The position numbers and the translations under genes were made by a program. From the NCBI RefSeq assembly GCF_008638305.1, contig NZ_VTPZ01000014.1:1-64000 (forward strand): DNA of 64,000 nucleotides. The letters run 5' to 3'. This DNA comes from Pseudomonas profundi. GTDB taxonomy: Bacteria; Pseudomonadota; Gammaproteobacteria; Pseudomonadales; Pseudomonadaceae. Shown piece after piece: positions 25,569-33,697 of this stretch; within the stretch, counting starts at the first letter, position 1, and each line of letters begins with the position of its first letter. The notes under the pieces were generated by a model, which had not been told where the DNA came from, searched no databases, and worked only from the letters and a program-made list of their open reading frames with translations.

Positions 25569-26996
25569 TCAATTTACTTGCCGGGCCAGCTCGTTTGCAG
25601 GCACCTCAGTAAGCGTTTCCTCGCTCTCATTCGTTTCATTTTCCTCGGCGCGGGGCAGTAGCAGACCAAAGAGAATAGCCAGCAAACCACCCGTGGTGAT
25701 AGCTGATCCGAAAATGCGCTGCCAAAGATCCGGAAGAAAATTGAGCACCTCGGGCACTAGCTGCACGCCCATCCCCGCGCCGATCGACAAGGCGACACCC
25801 AGGATCTGGGCACGGGACAGATTCTGGCTACCCACTATCTGAATGCCAGACACGGCGATCAAACTGAACATGATGAAGGTTGTGGCGCCGAGAACCGGTC
25901 TCGGAATGCCTTGCAGGGCAATACCAAGAACGGGTATCAACCCGAGCACAACCAGAATCACCGCGATATAACGGCCGACATGGCGACTGGCAACACCCGT
26001 CAGCTGAACCACCCCGGTGTTCTGACTGAAGGTGGTATTGGGAAAGGTGGTAAATATGGCCGCGAGAAGAGAATTCACGCCGTCAGCCAGCACGCCGCCC
26101 CGCACGCGCTTGTTGAATAGCGGACCCGATACCGGCTCACCAGATACCCTGGACGTCCCCGTGATGTCTCCTACTGTCTCCAGCGAGGTGATGATGAACA
26201 TGAAGCCTACCGGTATAAAAGCTACCCAGTCGAAGTGGAAACCGAAAGCCAGAGGCATTGGTATGGCGAAGGCTTGCGCGCCTGAGAAATCCGGCATGGC
26301 AAACTTGCCCATGAATACTGCTACTACGCTTCCAACCAGCAGCCCCAGGAACACAGACCCAACCCGCAGCATAGGACGGCCACTCAGCTGGCAAGCCATG
26401 ACAACCGCAATCACGATTGCAGCCAGACCCATGTTACTACCGCTACCAAAGTCTTCCGCCCCGGCACCGCCGCCTACGTCTCGCAGAGCGACCGCTACCA
26501 GACTCATACCAATCAATATCACGATGGTGCCGGCTACCACAGGGGTTATCACTCGGCGCAGCTTCGGTAGAAACCCGGCAATCGCAATTTCTACAAAACT
26601 GCCCACAGCGCCAGCGGTGATAAGCGTCGCGAGAACCTGCTGATCGTTGGCACCCCCTTCACGAGCGATCATACCCGCAGTGATGAGGGCAGCCACAAAC
26701 GCGAAGCTGGTGCCTTGAACACTTAGCAAACCAGAGCCCAGGGGACCGACCTTCTGCGACTGAATCCATGTAGCGATACCCGACACAAATAGCGAAGCGC
26801 TAATGAGCATCGGGATATAGTCTTCCAATCCAAGCGTCACCCCTATAACCAGCGACGGAGCGATGATATTTACGAAACCGGCCAGTAGATGCTGAATAGC
26901 CGCCAGAGTGGATTCGAAGTGACCCGGTTTGTCTTCCAGACCATAGATTGGACAGACCGGCTGGATTCCGGTGGGCTTACTCTCATCAGGTTTCAT
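25569..26996 (-). CDS. NCS2-family purine (xanthine/urate-type) permease
   Basis: This 475-aa inner-membrane symporter has 12-14 hydrophobic segments. NCS2 features include VQGTSFAFVAALITAGMI and the conserved NTTFSQNTGVVQLTGVASRHVG, which is typical of xanthine/uric-acid permeases rather than uracil ones. AAAGGAG precedes the ATG at 26996; the frame opens earlier at 27053. Its job, importing oxidised purines, fits the purine catabolic operon at 45-54 kb, although it lies 19 kb away among unrelated genes. Confidence 0.87.
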   Translation of the reverse strand: MKPDESKPTGIQPVCPIYGLEDKPGHFESTLAAIQHLLAGFVNIIAPSLVIGVTLGLEDYIPMLISASLFVSGIATWIQSQKVGPLGSGLLSVQGTSFAFVAALITAGMIAREGGANDQQVLATLITAGAVGSFVEIAIAGFLPKLRRVITPVVAGTIVILIGMSLVAVALRDVGGGAGAEDFGSGSNMGLAAIVIAVVMACQLSGRPMLRVGSVFLGLLVGSVVAVFMGKFAMPDFSGAQAFAIPMPLAFGFHFDWVAFIPVGFMFIITSLETVGDITGTSRVSGEPVSGPLFNKRVRGGVLADGVNSLLAAIFTTFPNTTFSQNTGVVQLTGVASRHVGRYIAVILVVLGLIPVLGIALQGIPRPVLGATTFIMFSLIAVSGIQIVGSQNLSRAQILGVALSIGAGMGVQLVPEVLNFLPDLWQRIFGSAITTGGLLAILFGLLLPRAEENETNESEETLTEVPANELARQVN

Positions 26997-27377
26997 GTAC
27001 AACTGCTCCTTTGTTTGAGGATACCGCCTGCAACGGCATATCAAACAAGGCAAGCACGAATCCTGCCAACTTCACCAAACAGCCCTCTCGGGTGCGTTGG
27101 TAAGTGAACCTTGGCGCAGCATACAGAGTTAAGTCGAGGCTAAACGCGGGAATTATGCATCCAGGACCGCCAAGAGACCGCACCGCTGGCTGCCTTCAGC
27201 ACAGCAATCTCACCGCATCAAGTGGTACTCAGCAGTATCCATGCCCATGGCCGACTGCTCGATCCCCAGACGTTGAAGATCGAAGGGGAGCGGTTGCTGC
27301 AGATGGTCCCTGATGGCCGACCACTGATGCCGGAGCGCCTGGACTTTGCGTTCGAAGCACTACCGCAGGCGCACGCC
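26997..27377. other. Upstream region of the purine permease with degenerate coding remnants
   Basis: The first 200 bp should hold the permease promoter, but no clear -35/-10 pair or riboswitch is visible. From 27218 the minus strand has overlapping short frames next to the SDR fragment, possibly decayed coding sequence. None could be identified. Confidence 0.4.
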
Positions 27378-27660
27378 GATGGGCGTGAGCATGTTGGCAT
27401 CCAGCGCCTTGAGCCAGTCGTCCCGGCCCCAGTCACTGAAATCTCCAGGCGGCGGGCCCCCTGCATTGTTCACCAGAATGTCGACTTGCGGGCAGGCGCT
27501 AAGCAAAGCTCGGCGTGTCGCAGGCTCAGCAACGTCACCGGCGACCGTCACCACTTTGATTGCCGGGAACCGGCCACACAGCTCGGCAGCAGTTTGCTCC
27601 AGAGTAGTGGCGGTACATGCATTGATCAGCAGGTTGACACCTTCGCCCACCAGGGCCTCA
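27378..27660 (-). pseudogene. Truncated duplicate of the atypical SDR gene
   Basis: About 280 bp closely match 24130-24414, the N-terminal part of the intact SDR at 23699-24484. Both encode GEGVNL-INA, TLEQTAAEL, VDILVNNAGGPPPGDF and DDWLKALDANMLTPI or close variants. The copy lacks the nucleotide-binding N-terminus and the whole C-terminal half; after the homology it runs into unrelated sequence and a stop. Both copies face the same way, flanking the KGG and permease genes. Confidence 0.85.
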
Positions 27661-27715
27661 GGCTCTTGCTCGTTGAGCTTTCTGAACTCGACGGCATGCA
27701 AAGCCTGGCGCTCGC

Positions 27716-28126
27716 TCAGGCCGTCACTTGGCAAACGGCCTCCAGATTCACTCCGTCAGGGGCAAGCACATAGGCGGCGTAGTAAGCGGAGTGGTAGCGC
27801 GGCCTGATGCCCGGCGCCCCGTTGTCCTGTCCGCCAGCGGCCAAGGCAGCCGCATGGAACGCATGGACGGCCTCATGGCTCTGCGCCATCAGCGCTATGT
27901 GCGCCCCGTGGCTGGGGACGGCAGCCTCATGCAGCCAAAGGAATGGCTTTCCCGCTGAACCGAATCCCAGGCGCTGAGGCGTCGACCGCGGAGGTTCGGC
28001 CTCAATGCTGACCATCAAGGTGATCCCTAGCGGCTTGAGCGCCAGCTCGTAGAAGAGGCGCGCATGCGACATGTCCGAAACACCAATGCCCACATGATCG
28101 ATTGCCGATCCAGCAAAATTGCTCAT
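27716..28126 (-). CDS. VOC-family (glyoxalase/bleomycin-resistance-like) protein
   Basis: This 136-aa small metal-binding protein starts with IDHVGIGVSDMSHARLFYELALKPLGI and ends YYAAYVLAPDGVNLEAVC, both standard VOC beta-alpha-beta-beta-beta signatures with likely metal ligands His 10 and the Glu near the C-terminus. It resembles the second VOC protein at 29855, with which it shares the ending GAPG-R-HY-YYAA-VL-PDG. The substrate is unknown. Confidence 0.82.
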   Translation of the reverse strand: MSNFAGSAIDHVGIGVSDMSHARLFYELALKPLGITLMVSIEAEPPRSTPQRLGFGSAGKPFLWLHEAAVPSHGAHIALMAQSHEAVHAFHAAALAAGGQDNGAPGIRPRYHSAYYAAYVLAPDGVNLEAVCQVTA

Positions 28127-28263
28127 CAGTTAACTCCTGAAATGCCGATCGCTCGGCGGGTTCGCATGGCTCGCAATTCACAGCTTGCGGTGTTGCCAAC
28201 TGCACGGAGTGGTCGTGTCAGAAGCCAGCTCGACACGCCCACCTGGCAGTCGCTCGGTACCGT

Positions 28264-29004
28264 TCAGACCTGGGAAGCGCCACCGTCGGCGAACAGCTCG
28301 GCGCCGTTGACATAGCTCGACGCATCGCTCGCCAGGAAGAGCGCGGCCTGGCCGATCTCGTGTGCCTGACCGATACGGCCGATTGTGCTCTTTTCCGTAA
28401 GGATATCGATTACCTGCTGCGCGTTGTCGGCGAGCATGTCGCGCAGGGACTGAGTTTCCACCGGTCCGGGGCTAAGCAGGTTGATGCGCACACCAGAGCC
28501 CTTGATATCCAGAATCCAACTGCGCACCAGTGCTCTCAGCGCCGCCTTGGTGGCTCCGTAGACACTCATACCTGGACCGGGGTTGATCGAGGCGGTCGAG
28601 CCGATGACGACCACGCTACTCCCTTCGCCCATCAACGGCAGCGCGCCTTGCACGGTAAAAGTGGTGCCCTTGACGTTCGTCGCAAAGACCCGATCAAAAC
28701 CTGCTTCGGTGATCGCTCCCAAGGGCTCGAGCTCACCCATCCCGGCGTTGGCGATCAGCACATCGATATGGCCATGAACCGCGCTTATGTGCCTGAACAG
28801 CCCGGCAAGGTCGGCAGCGTTCGAGATGTCTGCGCATACGGCGGAGGCGTTTTTGCCCAGGCTGCTCACCGCTTCGTCGAGCTGAGCCTGGCGGCGCCCG
28901 GTAATGATCAGAGCGGCGCCTTGGCTGGCGAACGCTTCGGCAATTGCAAAGCCGAGGCCCGAAGAGCCGCCGGTAACCAGAACAACCTTGTTTTTGAATA
29001 GCAT
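28264..29004 (-). CDS. SDR-family NAD(P)-dependent oxidoreductase
   Basis: This 246-aa classical SDR has GGSSGLGFAIAEAF for cofactor binding, IANAGMGELEPLG, a serine-containing VIGSTASI strand, the catalytic YGATK (Y and K intact) and LSPGPVETQSL. The ATG at 29004 starts MLFKNKVVLVTGG; the frame opens further upstream at 29040 inside the operator palindrome. It is divergent from a TetR-type repressor, which probably controls it in response to an electrophile or quinone-like inducer. Confidence 0.88.
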   Translation of the reverse strand: MLFKNKVVLVTGGSSGLGFAIAEAFASQGAALIITGRRQAQLDEAVSSLGKNASAVCADISNAADLAGLFRHISAVHGHIDVLIANAGMGELEPLGAITEAGFDRVFATNVKGTTFTVQGALPLMGEGSSVVVIGSTASINPGPGMSVYGATKAALRALVRSWILDIKGSGVRINLLSPGPVETQSLRDMLADNAQQVIDILTEKSTIGRIGQAHEIGQAALFLASDASSYVNGAELFADGGASQV

Positions 29005-29025
29005 GAGAAATACCTGTCTGAGTAA

Positions 29026-29094
29026 GTATGTAGTGAACACTACATACAGCCAGAGCCGCTTGCAATCTATTTAGTGACCACTACAATAGATTGC
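29026..29094. promoter_or_regulatory. Two palindromic operators between the SDR and TetR genes
   Basis: Site 1 (29026-29047) is a perfect palindrome with arms GTATGTAGTG and CACTACATAC around AA. Site 2 (29062-29094) has arms GCAATCTATTTAGTG and CACTA-C-AATAGATTGC. Both share the core TAGTG-N2-CACTA, and another half-site TGTAGTG lies near 29121. They are the likely binding sites of the adjacent TetR protein, repressing both divergent promoters. Confidence 0.75.
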
Positions 29095-29165
29095 CTCGAG
29101 TGAGTCGCAATTGATCCTGGATGTAGTGATCGTTCCAGTTTTCGTATCCTGTTCAGGAGACCGCC

Positions 29166-29747
29166 ATGAACGAAAAAACCCGTCAGCGCCGCCCCGCCTT
29201 CGACCGCGAGCAAGGAATAGCCATTGCACAGGCGCTGTTTCATCAACGTGGTTTCGACGCGGTCAGCCTGTCCGACCTGACCGAGGCCATGAATATCAAG
29301 CCGCCGAGCTTCTATGCTGCCTATGGCAGCAAGGCCGAGCTGTTTGAGCGGGCGATGCATCGCTACGCCGATGAGAACGCGCTGCCTGTGGACATATTGC
29401 TCGCACCGGATCGACCGCCGGCAGAAGCGCTGACCTCGCTACTGGTTACTGCTGCCAAGCAGTACGGACGCGATAGCGCGTTGCGGGGCTGTCTGATCAC
29501 CGAGGGCCTGCGCGCGGACGATCCGATCGCCCGAAACATGGCTGAGAAGCTGGGTGACGCCGGCATCCAGGCGATCCGCCGTTACCTTGATCAGGTCCGT
29601 CCGGATGCCGCGCAGGCTCTGGCAGACTATCTGCTGGTTACCCTGCGCGGGCTGTCGGCGGCGGCGTGCAGTGGCATGTCTTGCGAACGCCTGGTAGACG
29701 TGGCGCAGACCGCCGGGAAAGTGATTTCCTCTGAGCTCGAGCAATAA
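29166..29747 (+). CDS. TetR-family transcriptional regulator
   Basis: This 193-aa repressor has an N-terminal helix-turn-helix (FDREQGIAIAQALFHQRGFDAVSLSDLTEAM and IKPPSFYAAYGSKAELFERAM), close to the AcuR/NemR-like group, and an all-helical C-terminal ligand domain with GLSAAACSGMSCERL near the end. AGGAG precedes the ATG. It is divergent from the SDR at 28264, with strong palindromes between the genes. Confidence 0.87.
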   Translation: MNEKTRQRRPAFDREQGIAIAQALFHQRGFDAVSLSDLTEAMNIKPPSFYAAYGSKAELFERAMHRYADENALPVDILLAPDRPPAEALTSLLVTAAKQYGRDSALRGCLITEGLRADDPIARNMAEKLGDAGIQAIRRYLDQVRPDAAQALADYLLVTLRGLSAAACSGMSCERLVDVAQTAGKVISSELEQ

Positions 29748-29854
29748 ACGACACCGCTAACAATTTCTCGGCGATTGAAGGTGTCAAGCCTGCGGCTATA
29801 TATGCGGCCGCCATGCGTCCTGGGTAGCCCGTCGTGCCATAGATCATTAAATTT

Positions 29855-30256
29855 TCATTGGGCGTGCTGCCAGTTCTTGTAAACAAATTCCAGGCTGTAG
29901 CCATCCGGGTCCAGGACATTGGCGGCATAGTAATTCGGGTCGTAGTGCAGACGCGCCCCCGGTGCGCCGTTGTCGACCGCCCCATGGGCCAATGCAGCCG
30001 CATAGGCGGCCTCAACTTCGGCTTTGCTGTTTGCCACAAAGCCAACGTGCACAGCTCGCCCTTCAACTTCACCCTTGCGCAACCAGAAGAACATCCGGCC
30101 ATGGGCACCAAAGCCCTTCAGGTCCGGATGCCCAGGCGGGCCATCTTTGCCATCGAAGTCCAGGCGCGCGGTGATACCAAGGGGCATCAAGGCCCCCTCG
30201 TAGAATTGGATGGAGCGCTCAATGTCACTCACAGACAAAAATATGTGATCCAGCAC
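29855..30256 (-). CDS. VOC-family (glyoxalase-like) protein
   Basis: This 133-aa VOC protein begins MLDHIFLSVSDIERSIQFYEGALMPLGI and ends YYAANVLDPDGYSLEFVYK, with likely metal ligands His 4, the mid-domain His in RAVHVGFVA and the C-terminal Glu. It is divergent from the AraC-family regulator at 30427. It is a relative of the VOC gene at 27716; both may act on reactive carbonyl or aromatic compounds. Confidence 0.83.
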   Translation of the reverse strand: MLDHIFLSVSDIERSIQFYEGALMPLGITARLDFDGKDGPPGHPDLKGFGAHGRMFFWLRKGEVEGRAVHVGFVANSKAEVEAAYAAALAHGAVDNGAPGARLHYDPNYYAANVLDPDGYSLEFVYKNWQHAQ

Positions 30257-30426
30257 GGCAAAGTCCTCGATTGTTCAGATGATGTAACCGCCCGCGACCT
30301 CAATGGTCTGAGCGTTGATCCACGCGTTCCAGACTAAGGGGCATCGTCATCGCGAGCGCAGCCGTTCCTACTCGAAACCTGCCTGTTTCTGCTTTTTACT
30401 TGCACTGCACCTGCCCTCCATTCAGC

Positions 30427-31329
30427 ATGGCCAATATGAATAACCAGCTGAATGAACTTCGCGTTCTAGCTGCCAAGGCCGAGAACCGCCGCACAGAGAC
30501 GGGAATTCCGCGCGTCGCCATGGTTCAGGGAAAGGTTCCTGAGCACATGCTGGCAGCGGTCTATGACCCGATGATCAACCTGATCCTGCAAGGCAGCAAA
30601 ACCATGACAGTGGGCGACAGCACGCTGCGATATGACCCGGCGACCTATTTCGTCATGTCCGTCGATTTGCCGGCGGTCGGTACGGTGCACTCTTCTGCAT
30701 CAGGCGATCCCTACTTGGCGGTCAGCCTGACGCTCGATCCCGCCGTGTTATCCACGCTGCTCGCAGACTTGCCCAAACCTGCCGGACGCAACGAAAGCGA
30801 CCCTGGTTTCTCGGTAGCCGCCGTTACGCCCGAGCTGATGGATGCCTGGGTGCGTATGTTGCGGCTGATGGATGACCCTGAAGCCATCGCAGCGCTCGCT
30901 CCCGCGTATGAGCGCGAAATTTTGTTCCGCGTACTGCAAGGCCCCCTTGGATGGATGCTGCGGGAAATCGCGGCCCCGGATACCGCCATGGCCCGGGTAA
31001 ATCTCGCCATCCAGTGGATTCGCCAGGAGTTTGCCGAACCCATCAGGGTTGAAAGCCTGGCGCAGAAAGCCGCAATGAGCGTCTCGGCCTTTCACCGTCA
31101 CTTCAAAGCAGTGACTACCCTGAGCCCGCTGCAGTATCAGAAAAGGGTGCGTTTACTCCAGGCTCGGATGCTCATGGTAAGCAGCGGAAAAAGTGTCACG
31201 GCCGCAGCTTTCGAAGTGGGCTATGAAAGCCCGACGCAATTCAGCCGGGATTATGCGAGGGTATTTGGCCTTCCTCCTGCCAGGGATGCAGTAAGAATTC
31301 TGGGGGAAACGAAGGCATCCGGAAACTAA
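30427..31329 (+). CDS. AraC-family transcriptional regulator
   Basis: This regulator of about 300 aa has an N-terminal AraC_N cupin-like domain (MINLILQGSKTMTVGDSTLRYDPATYFVMSVDLPAVG) and a C-terminal double helix-turn-helix (IRVESLAQKAAMSVSAFHRHFKAVTTLSPLQYQKRVRL and VGYESPTQFSRDYARVFGLPP). This is the YqhC/CmrA-like group that activates oxidoreductases. The start could be the ATG at 30427 or 30436; the frame opens at 30400. Its target is probably the divergent VOC gene. Confidence 0.85.
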   Translation: MANMNNQLNELRVLAAKAENRRTETGIPRVAMVQGKVPEHMLAAVYDPMINLILQGSKTMTVGDSTLRYDPATYFVMSVDLPAVGTVHSSASGDPYLAVSLTLDPAVLSTLLADLPKPAGRNESDPGFSVAAVTPELMDAWVRMLRLMDDPEAIAALAPAYEREILFRVLQGPLGWMLREIAAPDTAMARVNLAIQWIRQEFAEPIRVESLAQKAAMSVSAFHRHFKAVTTLSPLQYQKRVRLLQARMLMVSSGKSVTAAAFEVGYESPTQFSRDYARVFGLPPARDAVRILGETKASGN

Positions 31330-31815
31330 CGGGTGAGGGGACACGAAAATCCCCATGAGGCTTTAGTTTGCCTATCATCAGCGACAGGCGGCGATCGGCC
31401 AATAAGCGGACGTCTGAATCGTCAGCGTATGCTCCTTGGCTGAGTTTCAGCAACGCGCCGCATTGCCGCATTAATGATACGTTGCCATTTGCTCATGGAT
31501 TGCTGTCAGGTATCCATGATTGCTGTTTGGCTCGCGCGCCAGGCCGCTCAGCTGCTGCGCCGTTGTGTCACGCGTCGAGGTGATGCTCATGATTCCCCGA
31601 GTTCTGGTATTCATCCCCTGAATATGGCTCGCGACAGATCCAAAGATTCTGTGCGGCGCCGTACCCACGATGTCACTATACCGGCCGGGCTCGACTTGCC
31701 GCAAAGGACTCTCGCCTGTTCTCAAGGCCAGCCAGGCACCGCCTGGAGCAAGTGATCACAAGGTGCGATTACAGTCCGCGTATATCTTTAACAACGTACT
31801 TAGAAGGGGTTGTCC
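31330..31815. other. Intergenic region with a copy of the dispersed GGCCAA repeat
   Basis: This 486-bp region has no supported gene. Near 31388-31421 the sequence GATCGGCCAATAAGCGGACGT resembles the repeat flanking the defence operon (ATCGGCCAAAAGCAGCC, then CGGACCTCTGA) at 35461-35516. Several 70-90-codon frames on both strands lack ribosome-binding sites or recognisable domains. The promoter of the MFS gene should lie near 31750-31800. Confidence 0.45.
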
Positions 31816-33282
31816 ATGAGTGCCATCACTGCCAAAGATGGGGGGACGCAAGGCCATTTGGTTGGCTACGGCTCCAAGGCGTACCGCAATTATGTGCTAT
31901 TCGCGCTGACACTGATCTACATCTTGAATTTCGTCGACCGCGCGCTGCTTGCGGTCGTCGGTCCCGATCTGGTGCCGGACCTCGGGATTTCCGACACTCA
32001 GTTCGGGCTTCTCACTGGCTTCGGCTTCGCCCTGCTCTACACAGCCGTGGGCATCCCGCTAGCGCGCTTTGCTGATGTCGCCCATCGCGTATGGATAATG
32101 ACCGTCTGCGTAGCCCTGTGGTCGGTGATGACGGCGCTCTGCGGCCTGGCGACGGAAGTCACCATTGGCTCGGTGACCATCGGCGCGTTCTGGATTCTGC
32201 TGATGTGCCGCGTCGGTGTGGGTATCGGCGAGGCAGGCTGTACGCCACCGGCCAACTCCCTGATCGCGGATTATTTCATTCCGCGTGAACGATCCCAGGC
32301 GCTGGGCTTCTACGCCATGGGCGTAACACTCGGCACCATGTTCGCCAACATAATTGGCGGTTGGGTTACCGACATGTTCGACTGGCGCACCGCCTTTTTC
32401 GTCGTCGGTTTGCCGGGCTTGCTGGTCGCCCTTGTTTTCAAATTGACGGTCAAGGAGCCGCCGCGCGGCTACACCGATCCGCAGCAAGCCGCGCAAAAAG
32501 AACGAGCCAGCCTGGGCGAGGCTATCCACGAGCTGATGGGCAAGCCTGCTTTCTGGCTGATGACCGCCGGCGCCACCATTGCCGCTTTCTGCGGTTACGG
32601 TATCTCCTCGTTCCAGTCGCTCTTTCTGGTCCGCACCTACGAAATCACCGCCGGTCAGGCAGCGATCTGGATCAACACGCCGGTAGCACTGTCCGCGGCC
32701 GTTGGCACCTTCGCCACCGGTTGGCTAGCGACCAGGATTTACAAGAAGCACCCGGGCGCCATCGCCTGGGTACCGGCGGTGGGCCTGGCATTGTCGGTTC
32801 CTTTTTATATTTTCGCCTTTACCACCGACAATCTGCTCTACGCTGCAATCGGCCTGGTCATCGGCGGCTTTGTGAAGTACGGCTATCTAGCCGCTCAGTA
32901 CACGATCGGCCAGGGCGTGGTAAGCATGCGTGTGCGCGCAATGGCCACGGCAGTGATGCTGCTTCTCGTTAACCTGTTTGGCTACGGCTTCGGTCCGCTG
33001 TTCATTGGCGCAATCTCCGACATCTTTTTCAAGTCCGGCGTCGCCGAGCTCGGGGTTGCGGCGGGCGAACTGGCGCGAAATCAGTGTCACCCCGCCGTAA
33101 TCGGTCAACTGAACCAGAACCTGCAGGACGTCTGTGGACAGGTCTACGCACAAAGTCTGCAAACCTCCATGATCATAATGGCCTGCTTGTACTTCGTCAG
33201 CGCTCTGTGCTTCCTCTTGACCTGGCGCCGGCTGGGCAAGGATATGCTGGACAGACAGGTTACAAAACCGGTCACTCCATAA
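31816..33282 (+). CDS. MFS transporter, spinster-like family
   Basis: This 488-aa inner-membrane carrier has 12 predicted helices. The N-terminal helices read YVLFALTLIYILNFVDRALLAVVGPDLVPDLGISDTQFGLLTG, the signature of the spinster-like MFS group, and the motif-A-like loop follows at GIPLARFADVAHRVWI. An AGAAGGGG sequence precedes the ATG at 31816. It is transcribed alone and ends in a strong terminator. The substrate is unknown; such proteins often export lipids or aromatic compounds. Confidence 0.87.
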   Translation: MSAITAKDGGTQGHLVGYGSKAYRNYVLFALTLIYILNFVDRALLAVVGPDLVPDLGISDTQFGLLTGFGFALLYTAVGIPLARFADVAHRVWIMTVCVALWSVMTALCGLATEVTIGSVTIGAFWILLMCRVGVGIGEAGCTPPANSLIADYFIPRERSQALGFYAMGVTLGTMFANIIGGWVTDMFDWRTAFFVVGLPGLLVALVFKLTVKEPPRGYTDPQQAAQKERASLGEAIHELMGKPAFWLMTAGATIAAFCGYGISSFQSLFLVRTYEITAGQAAIWINTPVALSAAVGTFATGWLATRIYKKHPGAIAWVPAVGLALSVPFYIFAFTTDNLLYAAIGLVIGGFVKYGYLAAQYTIGQGVVSMRVRAMATAVMLLLVNLFGYGFGPLFIGAISDIFFKSGVAELGVAAGELARNQCHPAVIGQLNQNLQDVCGQVYAQSLQTSMIIMACLYFVSALCFLLTWRRLGKDMLDRQVTKPVTP

Positions 33283-33292
33283 GTGGCTAACC

Positions 33293-33313
33293 AGAGGGCG
33301 CATTGCGCCCTCT
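33293..33313 (+). terminator. Rho-independent terminator after the MFS gene
   Basis: A 9-bp stem (AGAGGGCGC/GCGCCCTCT) with a 3-nt loop is followed by a run of T's, 10 bp after the MFS stop. Confidence 0.9.
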
Positions 33314-33697
33314 TTTTTTGCGCTTAAAAGAGTAATTGGGGGCATCATCTGACCCCTATTTTGTGCATTGTCATTGGGGCAGTTAGGGTCTGCTGACTCA
33401 GTCCACTTTCGGCCAGGAACCGACCTCGGCAAGCGGAATCTCATGCCAGACCATGAAGGCCCACCTCATTAAGCCACTGATTACAGTGAGTACGATGGCG
33501 CTTTGCTGGGCGAACGTGCTGGCCCACGGGAAGCAGACATACCCATCCGTTGCACGCGCGGTCATAGACCGCAGGCGCCAACGCCGTCACTTCCAGGGCC
33601 AACCCGCTCGTGTCTCTACTTCGCCACTTCACCGCAATATCAATGTCATGCACTGCCGTTATGGTCTGCGCTTCCATCTCAGATGCTGAAGGCAGTC
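33314..33697. other. Intergenic region, no supported gene
   Basis: About 380 bp between the MFS terminator and the lipoprotein start. A stretch near 33390-33430 (GTCTGCTGACTC, then ACTTTCGGCCAGGA) resembles the dispersed GGCCA repeat. A 78-codon frame at 33453-33689 faintly recalls the end of an IS4-type transposase but is too weak to call. Confidence 0.4.

Noticed and set aside
26997-27200. Possible xanthine/NMT1-type riboswitch before the NCS2 permease
   Set aside because: No conserved hairpin motif could be recognised by eye; a covariance-model search would be needed.
33453-33689. Frame reminiscent of an IS4-type transposase C-terminus (MALCWANVL)
   Set aside because: Only a short HLxxP/ALCWA-like match with wrong spacing and no catalytic residues or ends; not enough to call a mobile-element remnant.
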